A stretch of DNA of 64,000 nucleotides from a virus: positions 1 to 64,000 of IMG/VR virus record IMGVR_UViG_3300048694_001252; one strand, 5' to 3'. Below the pieces are notes generated by a model. It ran no database searches. It worked only from the letters and a program-made list of their open reading frames with translations, and was not told the DNA's origin. Shown here piece by piece: positions 57,701-64,000 of the stretch. Within the stretch, counting starts at the first letter, position 1. Each line of letters starts with the position of its first letter. A program made the position numbers and the translations under genes.

Positions 57701-59083
57701 TGTGCCTGTGACGCCTTGCACTCCTGTAGTGCCTTGTGTGCCTGCGGTGCCCTGCGTACCTGTGGTGCCTTGTGATCCAACCGTACCTTGTGATCCGGTA
57801 GTGCCTTGTGTGCCCGTAGTGCCTTGTGCACCAACGGTGCCTTGCGATCCTAGGGTGCCTTGAACACCTTGACTGCCTACGATACCTTGTGCACCAGTCT
57901 GACCTTGCGTACCTGTGGTGCCTTGAGTACCCGTGATGCCTTGTGTACCCGTGGTGCCTTGTGTTCCCTGTGTGCCTGTAGTGCCTTGCGCACCCGTGAT
58001 GCCTTGAGCGCCTGTGGCTCCTTGCACACCTTGAATTCCAGTAGTACCTTGGCTGCCCACGCTACCTTGTACGCCTACCAGGCCTTGTGTGCCTACCACG
58101 CCTTGGAGACCTGTGGTTCCTTGCAAACCCTCAGTACCCTGTGTGCCCGTAGTGCCCTGAGTGCCCGTGGTACCCTGTGTGCCTGTGGTACCTTGCGCAC
58201 CTGTGGTGCCTTGAGTGCCCGTGGTACCCTGTGTGCCTGTGGTACCTTGTGCGCCATCTGTTCCCTGTGTGCCTACCACGCCCTGGATGCCTTGTGCACC
58301 CACGGTGCCTTGACTTCCGGCTACGCCCTGACTGCCTGTGGTACCTTGGGTGCCACTCACTATGGACTGGCCGTTGGCTAGATAGAATGCATCGCCTACG
58401 ATATTGCCGGCGGTTGTCAGTCCCTCGGCAGAAAACGTGGTCTGGCTACCAGTAGGATCACTGAGGATAAGGCTGTCGGCATTGGCCGAGATCTCAGCTG
58501 AACCCAGATATATGGTGCTGTTGGATAGATAGAGGTCGCGCCAACGAGCTGTGTCACTGCCTAGATCATAGGTGATGTTGGCTGCGGGTTCTAGATTGGC
58601 TGCGAATGTCACCTGGTTGCTGGCAAAAACAACCACATTACCGGTGCCGTTGATGCCCACTGTGATATTGCTGTCAGCTGCTAACACGCTCACGTTGGAA
58701 GTACCATTGGCGATGGCAGTACCATTGCCTGCACCGCCGCCGGAGATACCGGTTAGAAATCTACCATTGCCATAATAGTAGCGGCTGTAGGTGCTGTCAA
58801 AGTAGCGATTGGCCGATCCTAGGTCATAAACGGAATCTATATTGGGCACCACGGTACTGGCCATGGTCACATTGCCTATCCCGTTGCCGGCTAAGACCAG
58901 ATCTAGATTGGTTTCATTGGTACTGACACGATTGTTGGAGATCTGGACTTGGCTGTTGACCGGTCCCGCTGTCCATATATTGGCAAAATTGTTATTGACC
59001 GCTTGAAAAGCGTCGCGCAGACTTTCACCCGTGCCGTCATTTACCGCACCGATGTCTATTAGCTGTTGTGGTGTATCGCTCAT
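51707..59083 (-). CDS. Giant collagen-like tail fibre (2458 aa)
   Basis: Residues 1-240: attachment-type N terminus ([28 protein letters not shown], later [20 protein letters not shown]) common in T4-like fibres. About 245-2335: Gly-x-y repeats dominated by [10 protein letters not shown], interrupted by globular inserts near 713-797 ([14 protein letters not shown] ... NLGGTPGP), 1289-1413 and 1856-1976 (two near-identical copies starting SSSNLFNY). About 2336-2458: C-terminal beta domain ending [14 protein letters not shown]. Collagen-like trimers form long rods in phage fibres. Late box 19 nt upstream with AGGAT. Longest gene in the window; followed by the adhesin paralogues, which may sit at its tip. 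Confidence 0.88.
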   Translation of the reverse strand: MSDTPQQLIDIGAVNDGTGESLRDAFQAVNNNFANIWTAGPVNSQVQISNNRVSTNETNLDLVLAGNGIGNVTMASTVVPNIDSVYDLGSANRYFDSTYSRYYYGNGRFLTGISGGGAGNGTAIANGTSNVSVLAADSNITVGINGTGNVVVFASNQVTFAANLEPAANITYDLGSDTARWRDLYLSNSTIYLGSAEISANADSLILSDPTGSQTTFSAEGLTTAGNIVGDAFYLANGQSIVSGTQGTTGSQGVAGSQGTVGAQGIQGVVGTQGTDGAQGTTGTQGTTGTQGTTGAQGTTGTQGTTGTQGTTGTQGTEGLQGTTGLQGVVGTQGLVGVQGSVGSQGTTGIQGVQGATGAQGITGAQGTTGTQGTQGTTGTQGITGTQGTTGTQGQTGAQGIVGSQGVQGTLGSQGTVGAQGTTGTQGTTGSQGTVGSQGTTGTQGTAGTQGTTGVQGVTGTQGTQGVTGSQGQTGAQGTTGTQGVTGTQGTQGVTGGQGTTGAQGTTGTQGTAGSQGTTGSQGTQGTIGSQGTTGTQGTTGSQGATGVQGTTGSQGITGTQGTAGSQGTTGSQGAQGSTGTQGTTGAQGTTGTQGNTGTQGTQGVLGAQGSTGAQGTTGTQGITGTQGVQGAVGGQGVQGAVGSQGAVGGQGVTGTQGTQGTQGVTGGQGITGIQGTTGSQGTVGSQGTTGTQGTNGSQGTQGVQGTIGSQGITGDAYQTTSSTNLSIGTGSKSLTVGTSLAYIPSQNIIISYDANNYMDGTVTSYDSGTGAMVANITTATGTGSYTSWEVNLGGTPGPAGAQGTTGSQGTTGSQGTTGTQGTTGTQGTTGSQGTTGTQGTTGTQGITGAQGTDGAQGVTGTQGTTGTQGATGTQGTTGAQGTTGTQGIVGSQGVQGVGGTQGVTGAQGTTGTQGQTGTQGTQGVTGAQGTTGTQGTQGVTGGQGVQGTTGTQGVQGVDGAQGTTGAQGSTGSQGTQGTTGSQGATGGQGITGTQGTTGTQGTQGATGGQGTTGAQGTDGAQGVTGTQGTQGVTGSQGTTGAQGVQGQTGTQGVQGTTGTQGTQGATGGQGTTGAQGTTGTQGVQGATGTQGSTGAQGTVGTQGITGAQGAQGTTGVQGVTGTQGVTGAQGVEGIQGIQGVEGTQGSTGAQGTTGVQGTTGTQGTTGAQGTTGSQGTTGTQGSTGGQGTTGAQGVTGTQGTTGSQGATGTQGTTGAQGVTGTQGTQGVTGGQGVTGAQGTTGTQGVAGSQGTTGAQGIAGAQGSTGAQGVTGTTGTQGTTGTQGTTGSQGNTGSSSNLFNYKSDTNIISGDPGSGHLLWNNATQVNATSINISHLTDGGQDIDIFLALIQNTEVITIQDRANSANYQRWQVNGTPTSVPNNYWTYPVMLLGSGGTGSSNFADETNLFVALVNGVTGAQGATGAQGIQGILGSQGVTGTQGVTGAQGTTGIQGTTGSQGTTGTQGLQGIIGNQGVTGAQGVTGAQGTTGTQGTTGSQGTDGTQGTTGSQGTQGTTGAQGTTGAQGVTGAQGVIGSQGTVGAQGATGSQGTTGTQGVQGTQGVQGTVGTQGVQGTLGTQGLQGILGTQGVQGAQGTVGLQGVQGTVGTQGITGTQGATGTQGTDGTQGITGAQGATGAQGTTGTQGVQGVTGAQGTTGAQGTTGIQGQTGTQGTAGNQGTTGSQGTAGTQGTTGTQGTTGAQGTTGTTGTQGTTGTQGTTGTQGTTGAQGTTGAQGTDGTQGTAGTNGTQGTTGTQGTTGTTGAQGATGAQGTQGAQGTLGTQGTTGAQGTTGAQGTTGAQGTTGTQGVQGTTGIQGTQGITGAQGTTGAQGVQGITGTQGIQGTQGATGTQGTQGNQGSSSNLFNYRANTGSTSGDPGDGKVIWNNLAQTSATSINIDHLTDDGQDIDIFLALIQNTEVITIQDRANSANYQRWQINGTPSTVTNNYWTYPVMLLGSGGTGSSNFADNSTLFVALVSGAQGTAGTQGATGAQGVQGITGTQGTTGTQGTTGAQGTTGAQGTTGAQGVQGTIGAQGITGAQGTTGAQGVQGTIGAQGTRGTTGTQGITGAQGTTGAQGTTGAQGATGAQGTTGTTGTQGTTGAQGTTGAQGTTGAQGATGAQGTTGTTGTQGTTGAQGTTGAQGATGAQGTTGTTGTQGITGAQGTTGAQGTTGAQGTTGTQGTDGTQGTTGAQGTTGAQGTSGTNGTQGTTGAQGTTGAQGTTGAQGTIGAQGTDGAQGATGAQGVTGAQGTTGTQGTTGAQGSTGAQGATGAQGVTGAQGATGAGTQGATGAQGATGTGTQGATGTGTQGATGAGTQGATGTQGTLGTQGAQGPSGGGGGSANTINATNNTTTANLYPVMVGAAGVDQLANVSTAGFVYNATSNALSVTGNITGGNLTSLGTFSSSVFLATNGLLLTANTITANYTVGSGYNALSIGPITTANNVSVTVASGQRWVIL
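52075..58360 (-). repeat. Collagen-like coding repeat tract, 2458-aa fibre
   Basis: About 6.3 kb of degenerate 9-nt (Gly-x-y) and 18-27-nt higher units encoding [10 protein letters not shown] variants, broken by three globular inserts. Long identical runs are frequent, so in-frame length change by recombination or slippage is expected, and assembly of this tract may be imperfect. Confidence 0.85.
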
Positions 59084-59102
59084 TTAGTGGGATCCTATAG
59101 GA

Positions 59103-59108
59103 TATTTA
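59103..59108 (-). promoter_or_regulatory. Late-promoter box TAAATA with leader and ribosome site
   Basis: GGTAAATATC on the minus strand, 19 nt before ATG 59083, with AGGAT between. Same flanks as the sheath box. Confidence 0.65.
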
Positions 59109-59135
59109 CCAATTTAGATCCCAAACTATTTTGCG

Positions 59136-62100
59136 CTAGACTCTGCCCACCACGATTTCAATCAGGCCCTGATCGCCCTCAAAGTTTTCCAGACTCTTGC
59201 CTATAATAGCACCAGTTGGGGGGTCTGCATCCGATCTGGCCGCGCCGTTGCCCGCGCTCACCATCATGTCGCCCTTGCGTATCACGCCCGTGACACGGGT
59301 TTTTACCCGCCCCTGCAGAGCCAGCAGTACCGGATGTTCAGCTGATATGCCCGCGTTCATGACGTGTCCCGGACCGGTACTGACCACACCGGCCACGGCT
59401 CGATCACCATCAACTGAACTGATAGTTACTTCGTGTGTGCCACCAAAGCAGAGCACAGTACCCGGTTCATAGTCTTGATCGGCGCTGTATTTTTCGGCCA
59501 AGTCGGCATATTGAGCTTGTGTTGATGTGACCTGTAGCGTGTTATTTGCTGCATCAAAACTGAATGCCGTGGCTGCTGTTCGAACTGAGGCTGTTTGGTT
59601 GCTACCGGCTGCGGCCACAAAAACCGGATAGAATGTACCAGTTGTGACCGCTGTGGCATTGATAGCCGTACTGGGTCCAGTGGAGCCCTGAGTGCCCGTG
59701 GAGCCCTGAGTGCCCGTGGAACCCTGAGCGCCTGTAGCACCTTGAGTACCAGTACCTGTGGTACCCTGTGCACCTGTTGTGCCTTGTGCACCTGTGGTGC
59801 CTTGTGTGCCATTTGTTCCTGCAGTACCCTGTGCACCTGTGGTGCCTTGAGCACCTGTGGTACCTTGTGTGCCATTTGTTCCTGCAGTACCCTGTGCACC
59901 TGTGGTGCCTTGAGCACCTGTAGTACCTTGTGTGCCATTTGTTCCTGCAGTACCCTGTGCACCTGTGGTGCCTTGTGCGCCATTTGTTCCACTAGTACCC
60001 TGTGCACCTGTGGTGCCTTGTGTGCCATTTGTTCCACTAGTACCCTGTGCACCTGTGGTGCCTTGGCCGCCGGTGGCACCTTGTGTGCCATTTGTTCCAC
60101 TAGTACCCTGTGCACCTGTAGCACCTTGGCCGCCAGTGGCACCTTGTGTGCCATTTGTTCCACTAGTACCCTGTGCACCTGTGGTGCCTTGAGTGCCAGT
60201 ACCTGTGGTGCCTTGTGCACCTGTGGTACCTTGTGTGCCATTTGTTCCACTAGTACCCTGTGCACCTGTGGTACCCTGTGCACCTGTGGTGCCTTGTGCG
60301 CCATTTGTTCCACTAGTACCCTGTGCACCTGTAGTGCCTTGTGTGCCATTTGTTCCACTAGTACCCTGTGCACCTGTGGTGCCTTGTGCACCTGTTGTAC
60401 CTTGAGCACCTGTGGTACCTTGTGTGCCATTTGTTCCACTAGTACCCTGTGCACCTGTGGTGCCTTGAGCACCTGTAGCACCTTGTGTGCCATTTGTTCC
60501 ATTAGTACCCTGTGCACCTGTGGTGCCTTGGCTACCAGTAGCACCTTGACTACCTGTGATACCTTGAGCACCTGTTGTTCCTTGAACACCTGAACCTGTA
60601 GTGCCTTGAGTACCTTGGGTACCCGTAGCTCCTTGGGTACCAGTAATTCCCTGTCGACCTTGAATACCTTGAGTGCCCTGTGCACCTGTGGTGCCTTGGC
60701 TACCAGTAGCACCTTGACTACCTGTGGTGCCTTGAGCACCTGTGGTGCCTTGAGAACCTGCACCTGTGGTGCCTTGTGGTCCCGGAGTTCCACCAAGATT
60801 TACTGACCAAGAACTATAAGTACCAGATCCAGTAGTACTAGTAATATTGGTTACTAGCTGTCCAGTACCGCTGTTATAACTGGTAACAGTTCCTGACATA
60901 TAATTGCTACCGTCATATGAGATAACAATATTTTGAGATGAGATATATGCTAAATTGGTACCAACAGTTATCGTTTGACTGCCAGTTGCAATAGTCAGAC
61001 TAGTTGAGCTAGTGGTTACATAAGCGTCGCCAGTTATACCTTGTGAACCTAGAATACCTTGCGATCCAGTGCTGCCTTGACTACCTGTAGCACCTTGGGT
61101 ACCTGTGGCTCCTTGGGTACCAGTAATTCCCTGTCGACCTTGAATACCTTGAGTGCCCTGTGCACCTGTAGTGCCTTGGCCACCAGTAGCGCCTTGACTA
61201 CCTGTAGCACCTTGACTACCTGTGATGCCTTGCGCACCTGTGATGCCTTGGCCGCCGGTGGCACCTTGTGTGCCATTTGTTCCACTGGTACCCTGTGCAC
61301 CTGTGGTGCCTTGTGTGCCATTTGTTCCACTGGTACCCTGTGCACCTGTGGTGCCTTGGCCACCAGTAGCGCCTTGACTACCTGTGATGCCTTGAGTACC
61401 TGCACCTGTGGTGCCTTGGCCACCAGTAGCGCCTTGGCCACCAGTAGCGCCTTGACTACCTGTGGTGCCTTGAGTACCTGCACCTGTGGTGCCTTGGCCA
61501 CCAGTAGCGCCTTGTGTTCCCAATAAACCTTGAACGCCTTGAGTGCCCATGGTTCCTTGGCTGCCTGTGACACCTTGAGCACCTGTGCTACCTTGTGTTC
61601 CTTGTATTCCGGTAGCTCCTTGAGGACCGGTTGTGCCTTGCGCACCAGATCCAGTACTGCCCTGTATGCCCGTGGCACCTTGAGCACCAGAAGCTTGCAC
61701 AGCCACACCATTGGCATATTGGAATCCTGCAGCAATGACGTTGCCAACTGCTGTGACTTTACCGCTAGAAAACACATTTCCGCTGGCAGAAATTGCACCA
61801 GTGGCATTGACATTTGCACCCTGGACATTGCCCGATGCTGATACTGTAACACCTTGCACCAGCGCGGCAGATATTAGATTACCACTGGTGACATTTCCCG
61901 AAACTGAAACTGTGGTCCCAGTATGGATCACTGCGTTGACATTGGCCCCACCAAGTATATTGGCACCAGTAATATTGCCCGTGACTGATAGTCCAGTACC
62001 GTTGAATATTGCTGCTTGAGATCCACCAATACCCACTGTGACCGCACCGCCGGCGCTGACCACCTTGACATTGCTGGTACCATTGGTTATTTGATTAACC

Positions 62101-62243
62101 GATACGTTGCCACCAATACTGGTATTTCCGTTGATGGTTAGATCCCCGGTGATGGTAGTTGCCCCAGCCGAAAGCTTGATCGAATCTGTAGGATCTATGG
62201 TTTCGATGGTGTAATTGCCGCTAACGCGCTTGATTGTGCTCAT
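59136..62243 (-). CDS. Collagen-like tail fibre with conserved C-terminal domain (1035 aa)
   Basis: Residues 1-185: GN-repeat N terminus (SGNYTIETIDPTDSIKLSAG, GNITGANILGGANVNA). About 185-853: Gly-x-y repeats, rich in the unit [10 protein letters not shown], interrupted near 401-488 by a module homologous to that in the 2458-aa fibre (DAYVTTSSTSLTIATG ... NLGGTPGP). About 854-1035: C-terminal domain starting INATAVTTGTFYPVF and containing QAQYADLAEKYSADQDYEPG and GKSLENFEGDQGLIEIVVGR, shared with the 1139-aa fibre. Late box and AAAGGA upstream of ATG 62243. Confidence 0.87.
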   Translation of the reverse strand: MSTIKRVSGNYTIETIDPTDSIKLSAGATTITGDLTINGNTSIGGNVSVNQITNGTSNVKVVSAGGAVTVGIGGSQAAIFNGTGLSVTGNITGANILGGANVNAVIHTGTTVSVSGNVTSGNLISAALVQGVTVSASGNVQGANVNATGAISASGNVFSSGKVTAVGNVIAAGFQYANGVAVQASGAQGATGIQGSTGSGAQGTTGPQGATGIQGTQGSTGAQGVTGSQGTMGTQGVQGLLGTQGATGGQGTTGAGTQGTTGSQGATGGQGATGGQGTTGAGTQGITGSQGATGGQGTTGAQGTSGTNGTQGTTGAQGTSGTNGTQGATGGQGITGAQGITGSQGATGSQGATGGQGTTGAQGTQGIQGRQGITGTQGATGTQGATGSQGSTGSQGILGSQGITGDAYVTTSSTSLTIATGSQTITVGTNLAYISSQNIVISYDGSNYMSGTVTSYNSGTGQLVTNITSTTGSGTYSSWSVNLGGTPGPQGTTGAGSQGTTGAQGTTGSQGATGSQGTTGAQGTQGIQGRQGITGTQGATGTQGTQGTTGSGVQGTTGAQGITGSQGATGSQGTTGAQGTNGTNGTQGATGAQGTTGAQGTSGTNGTQGTTGAQGTTGAQGTTGAQGTSGTNGTQGTTGAQGTSGTNGAQGTTGAQGTTGAQGTSGTNGTQGTTGAQGTTGTGTQGTTGAQGTSGTNGTQGATGGQGATGAQGTSGTNGTQGATGGQGTTGAQGTSGTNGTQGTTGAQGTSGTNGAQGTTGAQGTAGTNGTQGTTGAQGTTGAQGTAGTNGTQGTTGAQGTTGAQGTAGTNGTQGTTGAQGTTGAQGTTGTGTQGATGAQGSTGTQGSTGTQGSTGPSTAINATAVTTGTFYPVFVAAAGSNQTASVRTAATAFSFDAANNTLQVTSTQAQYADLAEKYSADQDYEPGTVLCFGGTHEVTISSVDGDRAVAGVVSTGPGHVMNAGISAEHPVLLALQGRVKTRVTGVIRKGDMMVSAGNGAARSDADPPTGAIIGKSLENFEGDQGLIEIVVGRV

Positions 62244-62831
62244 CTAAAGGTCCTTTGGATTATTTAGTCGTCGTTGTAGGTCTTCTAGATCCAGATGAAA
62301 CAGGTTAGCCAATCCATCAAATTGAGCAATATGCGCCGTGGTTGATCCACGCACTCGGACAAAACGTATCCGCGGGAAATCGCCGGCGATACGCAGAATC
62401 TGCCGTGTCCAATTACCGGTATAAGTGGGTTGACTGCTGCTTTTTTTGTAGAATTCGGTATCCGCATACACATTGTTGAACAGATCGCCCGGCATTGGCC
62501 CCATATCAAATCCCACGAGATATATGGGATCATGATGGGCCAGTGCAGCCAAACTCACGGCCAATGGACCTGAACTAAATCCAAAATACTGCTGGGGTAC
62601 AGACTTGGCACCTAGACCCGGAATAGGTTTACGAGTATAGAACTCGTATTGAGCCGAATAGCCACTCTCTTGTATGGCCGTGCTTATGGGTCTATCTGTA
62701 GACACCAATACTGTGGGTATAAATTCACGATAGAGAGCATTACAACCATAGACGGGACCATGTCTTTTTACCTGATCCAGATCCAGCCCCATGCGACTGC
62801 GCCCGTTACCCAACACAAAAGCCACACTCAT
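62244..62831 (-). CDS. GT42/DUF115-like Rossmann protein (195 aa)
   Basis: AFVLGNGRSRMGLDLDQV, GPVYGCNALYREF and later FSSGPLAVSLAALAHHDPIY plus LVGFDMGPMPG follow the order of motifs in GT42 sialyltransferases and related DUF115-type proteins (GNGxS nucleotide loop, CN-x-x-Y, IYLxGxDF). I infer a nucleotide-sugar-binding protein, possibly glycosylating fibres or capsid, but the evidence is by eye. ATG 62831 directly follows a terminator hairpin whose 3' arm contains its GGGAGGA ribosome site. Stop abuts the fibre ATG 62243. Confidence 0.5.
   Translation of the reverse strand: MSVAFVLGNGRSRMGLDLDQVKRHGPVYGCNALYREFIPTVLVSTDRPISTAIQESGYSAQYEFYTRKPIPGLGAKSVPQQYFGFSSGPLAVSLAALAHHDPIYLVGFDMGPMPGDLFNNVYADTEFYKKSSSQPTYTGNWTRQILRIAGDFPRIRFVRVRGSTTAHIAQFDGLANLFHLDLEDLQRRLNNPKDL
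62261..62266 (-). promoter_or_regulatory. Late-promoter box TAAATA with leader and ribosome site
   Basis: ACTAAATAAT on the minus strand, 17 nt before ATG 62243, with AAAGGA between; inside the end of the 195-aa gene. Confidence 0.6.
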
Positions 62832-62863
62832 AAAAAATCCTCCCAGTAGTTATCTGGGAGGAT
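62832..62863 (-). terminator. Terminator hairpin that also holds a ribosome site
   Basis: On the minus strand ATCCTCCCAG (62863-62854), 7-nt loop, CTGGGAGGAT (62846-62837), then six Ts and immediately ATG 62831. Perfect 10-bp stem. It ends the 275-aa gene's transcript; the 3' arm GGGAGGA is also the only ribosome site for the next gene and is masked in the hairpin. Confidence 0.85.
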
Positions 62864-62882
62864 CCTTTTGGTTTGACAAATG

Positions 62883-63710
62883 TTACGAAGTAAGGTTGTT
62901 GATCTGGGCCAATTGCAGACTACCATTCTGTGCGGAAGCACCATTGATAACTTCTGCACCAGACCATGTGACCGTACCTTCATCAGTGAAGAAGTTGGTG
63001 GGATAAAAGTTTTCGCTACTTTGTACATTGGTACCATAGTTGCTGTCAGCGTAGTTGCCATAGGTCATGCCATTCCAGTCACGTACCCATTTATTGGTGA
63101 TATAAGAAGCGTAAACAGCCGAACTATCACCCACAGAGTATGCCACGCTCATATATCCTGCGCTGGGAGAACCAGTGTTGGCCAGAACACAGATACCCAC
63201 ATTCCACACGGTACCGTTGTCAACAACAGCCGAACTACCACTGATAGTGGCTGTGAAAATATCACCCTGTGCTGCATTGGGGCTAGCACCAAACTGAGAC
63301 CAATCTGTACCGCTGGCACTGTTGATCATATAGGTATTACCGGCCACGATGTCCTCATCTTGTATGTCCGAGGCTTTGGCCACCAAGAATTTGTGTGCAC
63401 CCTTTTGGCGCAAGATGCGGCCCGATCCCGAACCAGTGCTAGAACCGCTGTTTAGTACGATATTGACCGTGCAGTTGATGTAGGGATTGGCAGCTGATCC
63501 CTGACCTTCTTGGAATCCACCCACCACGCCCAGATAATCCGAGGCGCTGAGTGTGCCAGCTGAGTTGTAAACCGGATCTGTCAGTGACCCAAAGTTGGGA
63601 TAACCCACATCCACATTGACCGCGGCTGCGGGTTGATTTATGGTACCATCGGCGTTGATCGTGATGCCCTGTGCAGGACCACGTTTGGAGATTTTGAGAG
63701 CTCGACCCAT
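62883..63710 (-). CDS. Structural protein of T4-like marine phage type (275 aa)
   Basis: Starts MGRALKISKRGPAQGITINA; VDVGYPNFGSLTDPVYNSAG, YLGVVGGFQEGQG, RILRQKGAHKFLVAKASDIQ, NTYMINSASGTDWSQFGASP, then an aromatic-rich end (WVRDWNGMTYGNYADSNYG). I recall proteins of this layout as abundant virion components in pelagic T4-like phages, role unassigned. It has its own late box, an 86-nt structured leader, AAGGAAC ribosome site and a strong terminator, so a monocistronic high-level unit. Confidence 0.72.
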   Translation of the reverse strand: MGRALKISKRGPAQGITINADGTINQPAAAVNVDVGYPNFGSLTDPVYNSAGTLSASDYLGVVGGFQEGQGSAANPYINCTVNIVLNSGSSTGSGSGRILRQKGAHKFLVAKASDIQDEDIVAGNTYMINSASGTDWSQFGASPNAAQGDIFTATISGSSAVVDNGTVWNVGICVLANTGSPSAGYMSVAYSVGDSSAVYASYITNKWVRDWNGMTYGNYADSNYGTNVQSSENFYPTNFFTDEGTVTWSGAEVINGASAQNGSLQLAQINNLTS

Positions 63711-63734
63711 TTTGTTTGTTCCTTGTGTAAAGTT

Positions 63735-63771
63735 GCGGGTTCTATCCCGCTACGCTGTTTGGGGAAACAGC
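63735..63771 (-). promoter_or_regulatory. Double hairpin in the 5' leader of the 275-aa structural gene
   Basis: On the minus strand GCTGTTT-CCCC-AAACAGC (63771-63754) followed by GCGGG-6 nt-CCCGC (63750-63735), between the late box and the ribosome site. No T-run follows either, so they are more likely stabilising or regulatory than terminators. Confidence 0.6.
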
Positions 63772-63796
63772 ATAAGCCGCATGATTACGGACCAAG

Positions 63797-63802
63797 TATT
63801 TA
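63797..63802 (-). promoter_or_regulatory. Late-promoter box TAAATA, long leader
   Basis: CATAAATACT on the minus strand, 86 nt before ATG 63710. Confidence 0.6.
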
Positions 63803-63834
63803 TGCAAAAACCAAATTATACCAGAGTACCGTAG

Positions 63835-63840
63835 TAAATA
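63835..63840 (+). promoter_or_regulatory. Late-promoter box TAAATA (short-gap type)
   Basis: AGTAAATACC on the plus strand, followed by CCC and then the GTG at 63845 (gap 4 nt). No ribosome site. Confidence 0.5.
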
Positions 63841-63844
63841 CCCC

Positions 63845-64000
63845 GTGAATACTGCACAGCTAATTGAAACCGGCAATCAACATCGTGCTGATCGCCAATA
63901 TGATGCGGCTCTGGCCTGCTATGCCCAGGCCTTTGCCCAGGATCGCGGCTCATCTGCGGCCTTCAACAATTATGGCAATGTACTGCGTGAGATCGGGGAA
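63845..64000 (+). CDS. TPR-repeat protein, N-terminal part only
   Basis: Open frame from GTG 63845 to the window edge (52 codons). The peptide (M)NTAQLIETGNQHRADRQYD, AALACYAQAFAQD and AAFNNYGNVLREIGE is a TPR helix pair: small residues at positions 8 and 20 and the A-x-x-N-Y-G-N pattern. In this phage type such TPR proteins are often fused to transferases, as in the gene at 42105; what follows here is outside the window. Starts 4 nt after a TAAATA box, probably leaderless. Confidence 0.65.
   Translation, partial: MNTAQLIETGNQHRADRQYDAALACYAQAFAQDRGSSAAFNNYGNVLREIGE

Noticed and set aside
52075-58360. Regular short repeats that look CRISPR-like at first sight
   Set aside because: Repeats are degenerate, in frame, have 9-nt periodicity and no unique spacers; they encode a collagen-like rod.
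52301-60806. Long plus-strand open frames rich in Cys/Ala/Thr across the fibre genes
   Set aside because: They are the antisense reading of Gly-x-y repeats; composition follows mechanically from the repeat and none has a start context or motif.
51707-62243. Diversity-generating retroelement acting on the fibres
   Set aside because: No reverse transcriptase or template/variable repeat pair is visible; the repeats differ by ordinary degeneracy, not by adenine-specific changes as far as I can see.
1-64000. tRNA genes, integrase or attachment sites
   Set aside because: No cloverleaf-like stretch or integrase motif was recognised; intergenic gaps are nearly all under 135 nt.

Overview
The window is a 64 kb piece of a T4-like contractile-tailed phage (tailed dsDNA phage, myovirus morphology). 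It contains recognisable homologues of T4 uvsX, uvsY, gp32, both terminase subunits (gp16, gp17), sheath (gp18), tube (gp19), a tube-related baseplate protein, gp4-like head completion, gp13, gp14, gp15, a dNMP kinase and a DexA-like exonuclease. The gp32, gp13, gp14 and gp15 products look closest to what I know from marine and freshwater cyanophage or pelagic T4-like phages. No photosynthesis gene, tRNA, integrase or CRISPR array is seen, so the host cannot be named. Genes are dense, on both strands, with many ATGA-type stop/start overlaps.

Layout. 1-3.2 kb: leftward cluster of small unknown proteins plus an RNA ligase behind a near-consensus sigma70 promoter. 3.2-11.3 kb: sugar and glycosylation island (several glycosyltransferases including duplicated families, methyltransferase, nucleotidyltransferase-cupin fusion, GDP-mannose 4,6-dehydratase). 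11.3-14.2 kb: recombination and replication (uvsY, small acidic protein, uvsX, gp32). 14.3-28.7 kb: a processed-protein candidate, large terminase, secreted nuclease, a fibre-like protein, a run of proteins that look like head-internal proteins with capsid-targeting N termini, and small terminase. 28.7-34.8 kb: head completion, baseplate, tube and a 1138-residue sheath. 34.9-38.7 kb: HNH-like zinc protein, dNMP kinase, exonuclease, gp13 neck, two unknowns. 38.7-42.1 kb: gp14, gp15, NUDIX. 42.1-45.9 kb: sugar/methyl/radical-SAM enzymes. 46-62.2 kb: tail-fibre region with three fibre-like giants (1139, 2458 and 1035 residues; two are collagen-like) and three tandem adhesin paralogues. 62.2-64 kb: a glycosyltransferase-like protein, an abundant-looking structural protein and the start of a TPR protein.

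Regulation is unusually readable. Seventeen TAAATA boxes (T4 late promoter core TATAAATA) stand at gene starts, mostly of virion genes. They fall into two groups: boxes 17-41 nt (once 86 nt) upstream of the start, mostly with a Shine-Dalgarno, and boxes only 4-7 nt upstream, which predict leaderless transcripts. Three sigma70 promoters with exact 17-nt spacers stand 6-7 nt before ATGs of early-type genes, again predicting leaderless messages.

The most interesting candidate system is at 14.3-28.2 kb. Several proteins begin with peptides resembling the T4 capsid-targeting sequence (MRAREF..E, MKTLRDHINE, MKPFAKYLAE). Three long proteins carry repeated GVAE(G/A) motifs that fit the T4 prohead-protease site (L/I/V-x-E then small residue) and are encoded by a nearly invariant 18-nt DNA sequence. 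I infer a modular, cassette-shuffled set of head-internal (poly)proteins that is cut in the prohead and possibly injected with the DNA.
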